DNA of 64,000 nt from positions 21,158,414-21,222,413 of the forward strand of contig OX438749.1 in NCBI GenBank assembly GCA_949316235.1. Direction: 5' to 3'. A model generated the notes under the pieces. That model was given only the letters and a program-made list of their open reading frames with translations, was not told where the DNA came from and ran no database searches. Position 1 is the first letter of the stretch; every line of letters starts with the position of its first letter. Below, piece by piece: positions 1-10,734 of the stretch. The position numbers were made by a program, and so were the translations under genes. Source of the stretch: Oegoconia quadripuncta. Taxonomy: Eukaryota > Arthropoda > Insecta > Lepidoptera > Autostichidae.

Positions 1-430
1 AATACTAAACTACAACGGGGACTGGAATGATCCACTGTGCAAAATTTATAATACTATTACGTAATTATTATTTTGTATATTTACACTACACTATACATTC
101 CCTAACCCGACTATAATTATTTATTATTATTCTGCTCATTATTGTACCTCACGTGGCGTCCGTGCGTCACAGGGCATTTGGGGGCACTAAAAACCAGCGC
201 TGTGATTCGTCGCAGCATGAGCTGAGTGCTAACCCATTTGTGCACACGTGTCAGCATTGTGGGAATCTTCTTCATAATTGTATTCCTATATTAGCTATAA
301 TTTACTACTTCTTTGTTTTTGTATCGTGTTGTGGCGTTCATAATAAACTATTCCTATTCTTATTCAAAAGAACATTATGATCCCTTGTGGCTGGGTCAGC
401 GATCGTGCTGCTATCGTGCGTCGTTTCTAG
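1..430. other. Unassigned AT-rich sequence
   Basis: No coding region, repeat family member or RNA gene was recognised here. Short open frames carry no known motif. Confidence 0.4.
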
Positions 431-820
431 ATGGGATACAGATCACGGGCTCCACGCTTTTCCTTTCTTGAGCCAAATACTTTACACATAAAGAAGGAAA
501 AGAAAGTACATGAGTGTGCGTTGGAATTACACAATCTTATTACACATCGCCATTTCATCTTCGGACTTCTAGGCACGGTAGTTAACATACCGAACATTCG
601 CACTAAGCGGTTCGACTCTTCATTCATGGCCAAGGCATGGAACTCCCTTCCGGCGTCAGTCTTTCCTAAATCCTACAACCTTGGGATCTTCAAGAGCAGG
701 GTGAATAGGCATCTACTGAGATCGTGAGCTTCATCTTCGGCCACATCGTCACTTCCCATCAGGTGAGATTGTGGTCAAATGCGTATCCAGTTAACCATAA
801 AAAAAAAACAAAAAAAAACA
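431..820 (+). pseudogene. LINE family J5, 3' end (RT C-terminal remnant)
   Basis: The frame through about 727 ends with residues such as NIPNIRTK, AKAWNSLPASVFP and FKSRVNRHLL. These are shared with the longer J5 copies at 23740-24310 and 36250-36765. This is the tail of a non-LTR retrotransposon polyprotein, downstream of the reverse transcriptase core. The first part of the frame (to about 520) does not match the other copies, so the fragment is 5' truncated or rearranged. The stop is followed by a short UTR (GTGGTCAAATGCG) and A-rich sequence near 800-820. Non-functional. Confidence 0.75.
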
Positions 821-898
821 TAACATTTTAAATTTTAGTGGCATAGTGTTATCTCAACATACGATGTATCCATCGTATGTTAGTACGTAATATATCTA

Positions 899-1320
899 TT
901 GGGTCTTTACCTATGAAATTTGAGTGTTTTTCTTCGTTAATCATATGTACCAATTCCTGCGAGTTTCAAAGCTATATCAAGATTTGTTTTTTATTTGGAA
1001 AATGGTGTATTATTTCAAGGTTTCACATGAAATATTTTTTAATTTCTGGGCTAAATCACATAATAAAAAAAATTTGAACAGAGCTCTTTTCACGTGCTTT
1101 CCATAATCTTTTCTTAGATTCGCTGAAACTTTTATAAAGCGGTTACTTTTGAAAATTAACGCTGCTTATACTTAACTTAATGTTATCTGACAATACACAC
1201 AAAGTTTAGCTAAATTTGTATTTGCCGTTCCCAAAAAAAAAATCAAAAATGTTTGTATGGAGAAAACAGTCTTAATGAAATTCTTCATACAAAACGCCAA
1301 TTTCATAGGTAAGGACCTAA
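899..1320. mobile_element. Short TA-flanked inverted-repeat element (MITE, copy 1)
   Basis: The left end starts TTGGGTCTTTACCTATG and the right end is the near complement, CATAGGTAAGGACCTAA. Both ends abut TA dinucleotides (897-898 and 1321-1322), as expected of Tc1/mariner-type target duplication. Two further copies lie at 15602-16038 and 25325-25973. No transposase is encoded, so this is a non-autonomous element. The superfamily call rests only on the TA flanks and the ends. Confidence 0.75.
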
Positions 1321-1545
1321 TATATATAATTTTAACCTCCACTAATTCCGTGCTTTTCTCTTATATTCCGGACATTCGTCAAAGTATTAGTTGGCAAAGC
1401 CTGATTGATATTAATAGGTTGGGACCGATCGGTGGCGAACTGCCAGCCCAGAGATTGATTTCATCGCATGGCATCTTTAATCTTTTCAAAACGTATAACA
1501 TATTTTAATAGCGGCTTGGCTAACTAAATCCTTCTCTTTCTGTCA

Positions 1546-1790
1546 TTATCGTAAAAGGCGATTCGTGAGCAAGACAGCAGACTGGCCACTATCGTCCGCG
1601 TGGAAGATTTTAACAAAATCGATTCAGCAAAAAAATTTGCCTATATGTTAATCCAGGTCCTAATCTGTCTGCTCACCAAATTTCATCCAAATCCGTTCAG
1701 CCGTATAGGCGTGAAGAGGTAACAAACATACATACATACAGACATACATACACACAAACTTTCGCATTTATAATATTAGTTGGGATTGTA
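1546..1790 (+). repeat. Dispersed 'Lep repeat' copy
   Basis: It contains AAATTTCATCCAAATCCGTT, then a (CATA)n-type run, then TTTCGCATTTATAATATTAG. The same order recurs at 11322-11545 and 58065-58275, and inverted at 40885-41070. This is a high-copy repeat type in lepidopteran genomes. Its class (possibly Helitron-derived) cannot be settled from these copies. Confidence 0.6.
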
Positions 1791-1810
1791 ATTTACCATC
1801 GGGCATACAT

Positions 1811-2141
1811 TTTTTTTTATGCACGACGTGTTCATACTTGACCTCAATCACACCTGATGTTAAGTGAAGATGAAGTCGAAGGTGGAAGCGTACTGACCCG
1901 GGAACCCCAACACATTTGGGGGACTGGCTATCTTATCTCTGACAACCGGAACACAACAATGCTATGACATTGCTGCTTGGCCGCAGATTTAGTTAAGATG
2001 GTGGTAGCTAGCCAGGCAGACATTTAAAATGCCCTACCACCAACCAAACCGAGTACTTAAACATTTACCCTGCTGGGGATCGAACCCGGGACCTCCGCTT
2101 CGTAAACCCAATGTTGTTTACATTGAGCCACGGAGGCGGTT
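1811..2141 (-). mobile_element. SINE1 (tRNA-derived SINE)
   Basis: Read on the minus strand it has a tRNA-like head with a B-box-like GGTTCGATCCCC, a body containing GGTGGTAGGGCATTTTAAA, and a 3' end ATGTTAAGTG...GTGCATAAAAA. It is nearly full length and one of more than a dozen copies in the window. SINE1 would be transcribed by RNA polymerase III and mobilised by a partner LINE. Confidence 0.85.
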
Positions 2142-2556
2142 GCAATTTACCTAGTAATGACTGATATACAAAATTGTACGCCTTAAAATATAGACATGAG
2201 ATGGGTTAGGTCGGCTACATTTCAAAATTAAATCAAATTAAGCACATGGTCTCCAAAGTTAGCTACATTAACTTTAGATGGGTACCTGGGGATTTATAAT
2301 ATGACCGAATTACATGGTTTCTAGGTCAAGGTTGCCTACCACTTATTTATACAAGGGAAGCATAAAATCGACTAACATGGAGCGATAATTAAAAAAAAAT
2401 ATTGGTACCCTGGTAGGCAATCCTGACATATAAAGAGATCAGGGTTGCATGCCAGGCTACCAGTTATTTAGATAAGGAGAACATAAAATCGACTAACATT
2501 GAGGAATTTCCTGGGAGAATATAAAAAAAGGAAACAGTTTTCTTGATTGCAAATTT
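2142..2556. other. Non-coding stretch with a diverged internal duplication
   Basis: Two roughly 60-bp blocks (near 2328-2382 and 2448-2505) share the ending CATAAAATCGACTAACAT and the motif GGTTGC, so a short segment was duplicated and then diverged. No gene was seen. Confidence 0.45.
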
Positions 2557-2853
2557 AACCGCCTCCGTGGTATAAACAACAATGGGTTTACGATTCGAAG
2601 GTTCGATCCCCAGCGGGGTACATGTTTAAGTACTCGGTTTGGTTGGTGGTAGGGCATATTAAATGTCCGCCTGGCTAGCTACCACCGTCTTATCTAAATC
2701 TTATCATTGTTGTGTTCCGGTTGTCATAGATAAGATAGCCAGTCCTCCAAATGTGTTGAGGTTTCCGGGTCAGTACGGTTCCACCTTCGCTCTCATCTTC
2801 ACCCATCAGGTGTGATTTAGGTCAAGTACCAACACGTTGTGCATAAAAAATAA
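2557..2853 (+). mobile_element. SINE1 copy
   Basis: It begins AACCGCCTCCGTGG, has the B box GGTTCGATCCCC, and ends GTGCATAAAAAATAAATAG. A short deletion is visible in the middle (CTAAATCTTATCATTG), and the A-box area is altered relative to other copies. Confidence 0.85.
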
Positions 2854-2857
2854 ATAG

Positions 2858-2952
2858 ATGACACTGTTGGACAAAGGCCCCCCCCAAAATTCTTCACAAC
2901 GATCGGTTCGTGGACGTCTTTCGGCTGATATGATGATGATGATGATGATAAA
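2858..2952 (-). mobile_element. RTE-like LINE 3' tail
   Basis: On the minus strand it reads GGCTTTTGTCCAACAG-like sequence preceded by a (GAT)n run at the other edge. The '...CAGCAGTG...CGGCTGATGATGATG' ending is shared with 17745-17840. Only the last hundred bases remain. Confidence 0.6.
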
Positions 2953-3673
2953 ATATAGATGAAGTGATACCAGGGTTAAGTTTCCATTAAAATATATAGA
3001 AAATTTTGAAAATATCCAAGAAAACAAGCGATTAATACAAACCGGTTCACCTGTTTAACAGCTACGGTGCCACAAACAGACACACAAACAGCCACACATA
3101 GCAGTCAACCTTATACCATCTTTCTTTTTATTAATTAACAGGACTCATTATCAACCTCGTTAATCAATTTAAATCTGTAATATTAATTATTTAAATGCGG
3201 TAACCCTAATTACATGCAACTGTGAGGTCATCACAACATAAATTACATTATGTTACTGATTTTGGCCCTAGTACAATTTAGAAATTACACAGTAAATTCT
3301 AAGTACATATTACCAGGTGGAAAGCCTCTTAACCTTCCCAGGAGATTAAATTGGTGTGTACCACCCTCTTATCTCAGCAAACCAAGCATCAAGGCATAAT
3401 ATATTGATAATAAAAATAGATAAATATCTATTTAACTTAATAAATATTGAATTGATTGATAATAATATAATTTATTCGTCGACCATGACAAAATAAAAAT
3501 TAGCCTGCAACAATGAAGCCTCGGTCTCTCTCTATTGCTACACCCTAAGGGGTACACATGTGATACTAATATTACGTAAACCTAAGACCTTAAAACCCAT
3601 GTGAAAGCAATAAATTGATTGATTGATTGATTGATTGAAGGTCTGTTTTAGAAGACCCCTTTAACCGTTTATT
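2953..3673. other. Unassigned, with a (TTGA)n LINE-type tail
   Basis: A (GATT)n run lies at about 3613-3638 and a similar short tail near 3445-3460. Both resemble the 3' ends of LINEs with tetranucleotide tails, but no coding part was recognised. The rest is unassigned. Confidence 0.4.
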
Positions 3674-3785
3674 ACCCGACTACCTCAGAAAGGAAGGTAT
3701 TGTTTTGCGAATGTATGTATGTGGAATTCTATGTTGCCTCTTGTAACCTAAACGATTTAACCGATTTTGATGTCAATACAAGTAA
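3674..3785 (+). repeat. Dispersed repeat R1, partial copy
   Basis: ACCCGACTACCTCAGAAAGG, GTATGTATGTGG and the block around CCTAAACGATTTAACCG match the better copy at 9905-10110. No coding content. Confidence 0.55.
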
Positions 3786-3886
3786 TAAAGATAAACTTAC
3801 CGGTCACACGAGTCGCCTTTCAATAAGATTCCTGTTGATATACAAAATTTTCCTTTCAATAAATTTAAAGTTACTATAAAACAGAA

Positions 3887-4133
3887 GCCGCCGCCAAGCT
3901 GAAGTGGGACTGGGCGGGCCATGTTTGTCGTATGCCAGATGACATGTGGGCCAAAATCGCAACCACCTGAAGCCCACCATTAGAAAAAAGGCGTCGCGGC
4001 AGACGGAAAAGGAGATAGCGGGATGAGTTGGATAAGTTCCTAACCAACTGGTCAGAGGAGGCCTGGGATAGAGCTGTGGAGAGAGGAGGAAGGCCTTTGC
4101 CCAGCAGTGGAACAGTATGGGCTCCTAATAATA
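3887..4133 (+). mobile_element. 5'-truncated RTE-like LINE insertion with 11-bp TSD
   Basis: The translation contains AAKLKWDWAGHVCRMPDD, a stop, then RRRGRRKRR, LTNWSEEAWDRAVERGG and RPLPSSG. This is the usual C-terminus of RTE-like endonuclease/reverse-transcriptase ORFs in moths. The 3' end is (TAA)n. Perfect ATAAAACAGAA duplications flank it, so the insertion is target-primed and 5' truncated. Confidence 0.85.
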
Positions 4134-4326
4134 ATAAAACAGAAACTTATTAAGAAAGCATATTATTATAAAATATCAGACTATTTAGATGGTAAACATC
4201 CTTGGCCATAACCAGCTCGTTCGCATAACCAGGCTATTTCACAAATTAATAATGAAATATTATTGGGCCTTTTTGTAATATAAAAACCTGTTTTTAAAAA
4301 GAGCAACCCCTCGAGTTTCTTGCTTA

Positions 4327-4794
4327 ATCAAAATCAAAATCAAAAATATTTTATTCAATGTAGGATACAAAAATATCACTTCAAGTCAACATTTTTTTTT
4401 TAACTACATCGCTTCACAAGGTGTTATGGTTAGGGAGAAGAAGCGACAGGAAACTCCGCAACAACACATATTTTCAATTAGTTTCCATCTTTACAATAAC
4501 ATTACATTTTATATTACATATTACAAAACAATAGCAATTAACATAACAACCAGCTAACACCAGACCTCCTTAGACAGAGTTTCTTTAATGTGGCGTTTAA
4601 ATTTCTGCTCTGTTAAACTCAATACATGTTCTGGTATTTTATTGTAAAAGCGTATGCTGTGTCCCACAAAAGATGTGCTAACCTTGCTAAGTCTAAATTG
4701 TGGAATTTCAATTTTATTTTTGTTTCTACCATTCAAATTATGATTATCAGAATGTTTTTATTATTCTTCTCATATATTTTTTTTATTATTGTTA
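4327..4794 (-). mobile_element. Jockey-like LINE 3' end (minus) nested in J1
   Basis: The coding remnant at about 4554-4757 includes FVGHSIRFYNKIPEHVLSL and a C-terminal KETLSKEVW. These align in kind with the SFKGQCIRFYNKVP block of J2 copies at 21134 and 27332. The 3' UTR runs toward 4327 and ends in repeated AAATC units. It interrupts the J1 UTR between GTTTCTTGCTT and TTCTTCTCAGGGG. The upstream edge, near 4790, is less certain. Confidence 0.7.
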
Positions 4795-4915
4795 TTCTTA
4801 TTCTTCTCAGGGGAAAATTTCCTTTTGAACAAGCAGTAGCTTTGAAAATTTAAAATTGACTCTTTTAAGTGTACTCTGTGTACCTACAAAATAAAGCTTT
4901 TTGACTTTGACTTGA

Positions 4916-5330
4916 AGATTTGCAAGATGTCGTTGGATTAGTTTTGATCCCCAGAATGTGCTTTTATGATAGAACACCCAACATATGTCGAGTTTTTGTT
5001 TGTTTTAAACCGACAACTCGGGGGGGATGGTAAAGTTTTTTTATATTCTTGCTTGATTGTCTCAGGAGAAAGTTGAACAAACAGTGGTTTATGAAATTAA
5101 AAACGGACTATTTTAAGAGGGTTCCGTATACGAACAAAGCACGTACTCAAAAAAGTTAGTGGAGAACATTTTTGAAAAGATACTTGTTAAGATACTGAAT
5201 TAGAGCGGTTTTATGTTTTCCATAGTAACAGAAAATATGCAATATATTCTTTTAAATTCTATATTTTGTAAATGTTTACTACTAACTTTTTAGATCTATG
5301 TATTGTGCTTATACGTAAATAATAATAATA
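4916..5330. other. Unassigned, R1-like traces
   Basis: Traces of R1-type sequence (GTTTTGATCCCCAG, CCGACAACTCGGGGG) are visible, but no complete element or gene. Confidence 0.35.
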
Positions 5331-5565
5331 AATAAATAAATATCCTTAGACATACTCACAGCGCCGTCTACTTCCACAGTAAGCAACTATAGGCTTGTAT
5401 TGTGCATACCAGATGGTTGATATACCTACTACATAAATACATTTTCTTTTTTTTGTAAATAAATACTTCTTATAAATGAAACATCCATAACTCAGGTACA
5501 CATGTCCATATTCATCACAGAAACATATGCCCTTTTGGTATAGTGGTCAGATTTGCTAACCACAG
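5331..5565 (-). mobile_element. SINE2 copy
   Basis: On the minus strand it has a tRNA-like head, then TGTTTCTGTGATGAATATGG, GTTATGGATG, CATCTGGTATGC and a 3' part GCGCTGTGAGTATGTCTAAG followed by ATTTATTTA. The head is damaged near the B box. Confidence 0.75.
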
Positions 5566-5794
5566 GTCGTCCAAACCTGTACAAAGTAACGTACAAAGTT
5601 TCATTAGTATCGGTTTACTCATTTCGGAAAATTTGGACTTGAAAGTTTATATTATTATGAGATAAACCCTCTTAACACACTGTATCTACAAAATAAACAT
5701 TTTTTTTAACTTTACTTCCAATCCTCCTGCTGAGTTAGCCCAAACCTATAAACTATACTAAAAATGCATTTATTCTACGAAATATACAATACAT

Positions 5795-5960
5795 TACAAC
5801 ACAACGCAACGCAACGCAACGCAACGCAACGCAACGCAGCGCAACGCAACGCAACGCAACGCAACGCAACGCAACGCAACGCTACGCAACGCAACGCAAC
5901 GCAACGCAACGCAACGCAACGCAACAGCACAGCACAGCATACCATACCATACCATACCAA
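5795..5960. repeat. Pentanucleotide array (GCAAC)n, then (AGCAC)n and (ATACC)n
   Basis: About 26 units of GCAAC with a few single-base variants are followed by three AGCAC-type and four ATACC-type units. Immediately downstream is GTAAGAATAGAATGTACA, a block found in the LINE-type tail repeat at 43331-43541 and 49441-49632. That suggests the array grew from such a tail. Open frames across it are artefacts of the stop-free pentamer. Confidence 0.9.
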
Positions 5961-6838
5961 GTCGTAAGAATAGAATGTACAGTAAATATCAACAATGGCA
6001 GAAACCAAACGCGCGACATTCGATATCTGAGGCACGAATGCTAAAACCATTGACCCACTGAGGATTACCTACCTTACAGGATTTATTACTGAAGAAAAAA
6101 CCAAGAAATCCGTATAAAAAGCATCGCATTCCGCTGACGCAATCCCCCCGAATCCTTTGATAAATAGCGCATTTGCCAACGGACCCAAATATAGTATCCT
6201 CACTCACGTGGGTCCCTAAATCCTCTCGGACCCCGAAGAATGCTTGTAAATCCGAATCAGGTACAAACTATCAAGGGAACTAACGGACTTCTATTTGGGA
6301 CCTAGGCAAGGCTATGATGACAGACGAATGAATAACCTATAAATTACTTACATAAACAAAAAACCGCATGCATATGGTCCTTTCGAAAAACCTCACACCT
6401 GGCCATGTAACAGAGTGGTAGGTGTGCATTTTACCTTACATAAATAGTTTCTTGGACGGGTGTTTCTCTCCCAGTATGATTCGGATATGATTTAAATTTG
6501 TTAAATTAGTAATAATAATTTGAGAACAATTAAATTCACTATCACATTCACACATAAGTATTGAAATTTTACCAAATACCTACCTACATGATACCTTCTA
6601 GTGTCTAGCTTTTTATGGTTTATCCCTTGCAGTTGTTTTTGAGTTGATTTTAGATATAGATTTTTGTTTTTGTTTACTTTTAGTTAATGTTTAAATTTAT
6701 TCATAGAGTAATAGTAATTAATTCCTTGGTGGCAGCAACTACTCTACTTGAGGGGGACTGAAAATCAGCAAATCTGCTGAGTCCCTACCTTTTAATCACA
6801 GTTTGACCTAATTTATTATCAATTATATATTAAATATA
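5961..6838. other. Unassigned sequence, no gene seen
   Basis: After the 17-bp tail-repeat match at the start I recognise nothing. Short open frames lack motifs and their composition is not coding-like. Confidence 0.4.
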
Positions 6839-7048
6839 AAACCGCCTCCGTGGCTCAATGTAAACAACATTATCTAAATCTGCCGCCAAGCAGCAATGTT
6901 AATAGCATTGTTGTGTTCCGGTTGTCAGAGATAAGATAGCCAGTCTCCCAAATGTGTTGGGGTTTCCGGGTCAATTCTTTCGACCTCATCTTCATTTAAC
7001 AACAGGTGTGATTGAGGTCAAGCACGAACCCGTCGTGCATAAAAAAAA
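6839..7048 (+). mobile_element. SINE1 copy with internal deletion
   Basis: It starts AACCGCCTCCGTGGCTCAAT and ends GTCGTGCATAAAAAAAA. The B-box region and part of the body are missing: CAACATTATCTAAATCTGCC joins the head directly to the distal body. It could not be transcribed from a normal pol III promoter. Confidence 0.85.
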
Positions 7049-7522
7049 CCATTATGCCCCTTCCACTTAGAAGCCCCTCCCAACCCCGCAACCCCCATTA
7101 TTACCCTTGTAAAGACAAAGAAGACTTGCTTGCTCTTGTCAAACTCTGCTGTAAGTATGACCTAACGTAGACCCTATTTGTACTCACCCATAAATCTATG
7201 ATTCAACCAACTCCCAACAGTATCCGACATAGCTGCCGAACTCCAATAGTAAGTATATAGCTTACAAAATACAATAATGATATAGACAGGTCGATATTTA
7301 GAGGTCCATCTCGTATGATTGCATCGCAAACTAAGCAATTTACGTTCCCTGTCGCAAAAGATGGGAATCCGGTTATTGATATTGGCAATCTCCTTATGGC
7401 AGTATTTGGGGTTGCCTCACGGAATATTTTCCACAATTCGGGGGTAATTATTCAGTAAATTTATTCATACCTTGTACTTCTATTGCATCCTATCCATACC
7501 CAAGGAGGTATCCATACTATAT
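7049..7522. other. Unassigned sequence, no gene seen
   Basis: The minus-strand open frame at 7203-7436 shows no motif and no repeat relative here. It could be unique host intergenic DNA. Confidence 0.35.
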
Positions 7523-7775
7523 CAAAATCAAAATCAAAATCAAAAAATGCTTTATTTTGTAGGTACACAGGGTACACTTAAAATAGTCAGATTTTACATT
7601 TTTAAAGCTACTGCTTGTTCAAGAGGCAATTTTCCCCTGAGAAGAACAAGCAAGAAACTCGAGAGGTCGCTTTTTTTAAAAAAAGGTTTTTATATTACAA
7701 AATTATTAATTATTATTTTATGTTATAATATTTGATTATTAATTGTGAAATAGCCTGGTTATGCGAACGGGCTGG
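7523..7775 (-). mobile_element. LINE J1 3' UTR
   Basis: The minus strand ends in AATAAAGCATTTTTTGATTT and repeated AAATC units at 7523-7545. The block with CAAGAAACTCGAG (plus-strand reading) is shared with the J1 UTRs at 12458-12725 and 38701-38965. It belongs to the coding remnant at 7776-8815. Confidence 0.85.
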
Positions 7776-8815
7776 TTATGTCCATGATTGTTTATCTTCT
7801 AAATAATCTGATATTTTATAATATGCTTTCTTAATAAGTTTCTGTTTTATAGTATCTTTAAATTTATTGAAAGGAAGATTTTGTATATCAACAGGAACTT
7901 TACTGAAAAAGCGTATACATAACCCTTTGAATGAATTACTGACTTTGTGGAGGCGACTTATGTGACCTGCAAGTTTATCTTTATTTCTTGTATTGACATC
8001 ATGTTTATCACTATTTTTCCTAAATGATGTTATATTTTTTTTTTACATATATTAGATTTTCAAAGATGTACTGTGACGAAAAGGTTAGAATATTATACTC
8101 TTTAAATCTATCTCTAAGTGACACTGCAGGTCTCAATTGATAAATTGCGCGAACGGCTCGTTTTTGTAAAACAAAGATTGTATTTATATCCGCGGCATTT
8201 CCCCACAGCAAGATACCGTAAGACATCAGGCTATGGAAATAACTAAAATATACTAATCTAGCAGTATTTACGTCCGATATTTGTCTAATTTTTTTGACTG
8301 CATACGCTGCAGAGCTGAGCTTCTTCGCCAATTTATGGATATGAGGACCCCATTGTAATTTGGCGTCCAAAGTAATGCCCAAAAATACAGTGGACTCAAC
8401 AAGGTCTAGAGTGACATTTTTTATCATTATATTTGTGGGCACCTCCCTGACATTAGGCAGTACAAATTTAACACATTTAGTTTTTTTTTCATTCAGTAAC
8501 AAATTATTTGCCGTAAACCATTCTACTATTTGAGAAATAGCGTTGTTCACGTCGTCATAATTTAATTTTAGTCTATTTACTTTAAACAATACAGAGGTAT
8601 CGTCAGCAAACAATACTATTTCATGTTTATTCTTTACAAGGTTTGGCAAGTCATTTATGTAAACCAAAAACAAAAATGGTCCGAGAATGGAGCCTTGTGG
8701 GACGCCCATACAGACTGTCGACCCTGACGATGTATTGCCACTGATATCAACCCTCTGAACTCAGTTACTCAAATAAGAATTCAGAAGGTCGAGAGCTAGG
8801 TATAGGTGCTGCAAA
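7776..8815 (-). pseudogene. Jockey-like LINE J1 reverse transcriptase, C-terminal half
   Basis: This is the longest reverse-transcriptase remnant in the window. The intact frame at 8020-8709 carries GVPQGSILGPFLFLVYINDL (the block before the catalytic loop), then the palm motif LFADDTS with the paired aspartates, LLLNEKKTKCVKF and the thumb-like region LGITLDAKLQWGPHI. Upstream the frame continues through about 35 more codons (DLLNSYLSN, then VQRVDISGNTSS) but is broken by a TGA at about 8758-8760, probably a decayed CGA. Downstream, a T-run near 8034-8045 shifts the frame. The rest of the C-terminus continues to the stop at 7776 with KISDYLEDKQSWT. The endonuclease domain, ORF1 and the first RT motifs are absent, since LINE sequence stops near 8815. 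In life the protein would nick target DNA and copy LINE RNA. This copy cannot. Confidence 0.9.
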
Positions 8816-9048
8816 TAAAGAATTTAAGTCAATTTGAAAAAAAACATAATCATAAAATTACATATGTCACCAGCTGGCCAAGACAAACTCCAGACAGATA
8901 ACCTCCACTGTAAGCTAAGCGGTTTAATACTAGTGCCTTCATTTAGCTAGTTTTTTGACAAATTTATAATTGGTCATGTCAGTGTGTTGATAGGAGGGTA
9001 TAGAGGTTAAATCTTTAAAACCAGTAGACACATTGTGACCGACATAAT
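8816..9048. other. Unassigned sequence
   Basis: It separates two LINE fragments of opposite orientation. No recognisable content. Confidence 0.35.
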
Positions 9049-9335
9049 GTCAATACAAGGAACAGAAATCAATTTAGTAGACTTAGTAAAGTTAGTAAGT
9101 CATTCAGAGGTCAATGTGTGCGCTTCTACAACAAGGTTCCCATGGATATAAAGAATCTTCCGCTTAATAAATTTAAACTTATTATAAAACAAAAATTATG
9201 TAAAAAGGGATATTACAAAATTTCAGACCTCATGAATGATTGTAATCCATGGGATTAAAGGCCTCCTCTACACGATATATAAAATTGTTGTAACCTTTCT
9301 TGATTGTAAATGATTGATTGAAAAGAGACAAACCC
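9049..9335 (+). pseudogene. Jockey-like LINE C-terminal fragment
   Basis: An open frame from 9049 to the stop at 9256-9258 reads VNTRNRNQFSRLSKVSKSFR, GQCVRFYNKVPMDIKNLPLN and ends NDCNPWD. It is a diverged relative of the J2 C-termini. A (GATT)-type tail near 9310-9326 marks the 3' end. No start codon or upstream RT remains. Confidence 0.8.
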
Positions 9336-9339
9336 TCTG

Positions 9340-9477
9340 AGTTTCTCGCTAGCTCTTCTCAGTAGTGGTCGCGTTCCGAGCTAGTGGTAGTTTAAAAAAC
9401 AAATGACGTTCATAAGTGCATATTGTATTGCCTACATGAATAAATGATTTTCATTTCATTTTCATTTCATTTCAGTA
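9340..9477 (+). mobile_element. LINE 3' UTR with (ATTTC)n tail, copy 1
   Basis: It runs from GTTTCTCGCTAGCTCTTCTC through GTAGTTTAAAAAACAAATGA to AATAAATGATTTTCATTTC. It is almost identical to 23396-23526. The family is unidentified but the short repeated tail is LINE-like. Confidence 0.7.
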
Positions 9478-9683
9478 GGAAAAATATTCTCGTAAAAAAA
9501 TCTGAAAATATTTTATATGTTTTCGAGCCAATTCATTCGAATAATCGGCATTCGCTATTGATTTGGAAATCCCAATCTGCGTCCGTGTGGTTTCCGAGAG
9601 GCACATCGTTTTATATGCAGTCTGAGTTTTCAAGTGGTGGTTCAAAGGTTATTGTGAACTTACTTCGATAATTATTCTCTTAA

Positions 9684-10110
9684 CCAGACTGCCCCAGAAA
9701 TAGTAATACTCTTCGTGTTTATGTAGACTGTTTGATTCATCTTGATTCTCAGTGTATCATATTTTAATATTAAAAATCCAAAATGGCGCCCTCAAAATAC
9801 AAAATGGCGTTTCTTTTCAAGTATTACAGCGAAGGGCTTGACGGATTTTGAAGTAGTAGATAAAAATAGAGGGTAAAAAAGGAAGTAAAAGGGTACTTCC
9901 TTTTTTACCCGACTGCCCAAGGAAGGAGGATAATGTTTTTCGAGTCTATGTATGTATGTATGTAGATTTCTATGTTACCTCCTGTAGCCTAAACGGCTTG
10001 GCCGATTTCGAAGTGCATGGTGTCGTTAGATTCATCTTGATCCCTGGAGTGTCATTGAATACATTTTATGGTATAAAAAATCCAACATGGCGCCCGCGAA
10101 ATGGAATAAA
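9684..10110 (+). repeat. Dispersed repeat R1, partial tandem pair
   Basis: A fuller copy at about 9905-10110 has ACCCGACTGCCCAAGGAAGG, (TATG)n, CCTCCTGTAGCCTAAACGG, CATTTTATGGTATAAAAAA and CAACATGGCGCCCGC. A shorter diverged copy precedes it (9684-9800, AAAATGGCGCCC). A perfect 18-bp hairpin stem sits at about 9872-9909 (GGTAAAAAAGGAAGTA against TACTTCCTTTTTTACC). Other R1 traces: 3674-3785, 31655-31830, 43805-43995. Confidence 0.6.
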
Positions 10111-10720
10111 TGCTGTCGGTTTTTTGGTTTTTAAATACTTAAATAGTTATTATATGCAATAACATATACATAAAACCTTATTTTAGAAAAGATACTCGTA
10201 ATATAGGGTGGTCAAATATTAATTTGGTGAAGATCCGATGATGCATGTAACCTTAAATGAAGTCATTTGTTTTGCCAACTTTTGTCGGTTCAATTATTTA
10301 GACATTTGGAAAATGTTCCTAATTAACATCTACAATTTGGACATGTAGCATAATAAATAAAAATGTCACTACGATCGGCTTATTCCATTCGAACATTTTC
10401 AAATACCAGAATGAAAATTGTTCCTATTTCCATTTACTCGCTATTTGGGGTTATAAATGTTTTTACCAGGCAACATTGTGTAACAAAGTTATTATCCAAT
10501 ACACAGGTAGTGCGTAGTGACCCTCGCAGTCGCAGGGGAAATCAGCAGCTGTAGTGACAAAAGAATAGGTCTAGGTAAGGTAAATTATTGTGCCTAGGAT
10601 AGGGCAGGAATTATTTATTTGCTGTAACCGGCGTATGTAGCACATAATAGAAATTAATAAATTTTTACTGGCCTATTTTTTATGCACGCACGTTTTATGT
10701 AAGTCCAAAAAACATTTTTT
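10111..10720. other. Unassigned sequence, no gene seen
   Basis: No known domain or repeat family member was recognised. The open frame at 10363-10554 has no motif. Confidence 0.4.
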
Positions 10721-10734
10721 TTTCTTTTCTTTTT

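Larger units (their letters stand above)
3790..4915 (+). mobile_element. LINE J1 3' end carrying two nested LINE insertions
   Basis: The outer element is the C-terminal and 3' UTR part of jockey-like family J1 on the plus strand. Its pieces are 3790-3886, 4145-4326 and about 4795-4915, ending AAATAAAGCTTTTTGAC. The first break is the RTE-like fragment at 3887-4133, flanked by an 11-bp duplication ATAAAACAGAA (3876-3886 and 4134-4144). The second break (4327 to about 4790) is a minus-strand jockey-like 3' end. All parts are dead copies. The order of events is clear: J1 landed first and the other two entered later. Confidence 0.8.

Noticed and set aside
5764..6050. Open frames of 67 and 91 codons across the (GCAAC)n array
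   Set aside because: Same artefact; the sequence is a simple repeat.
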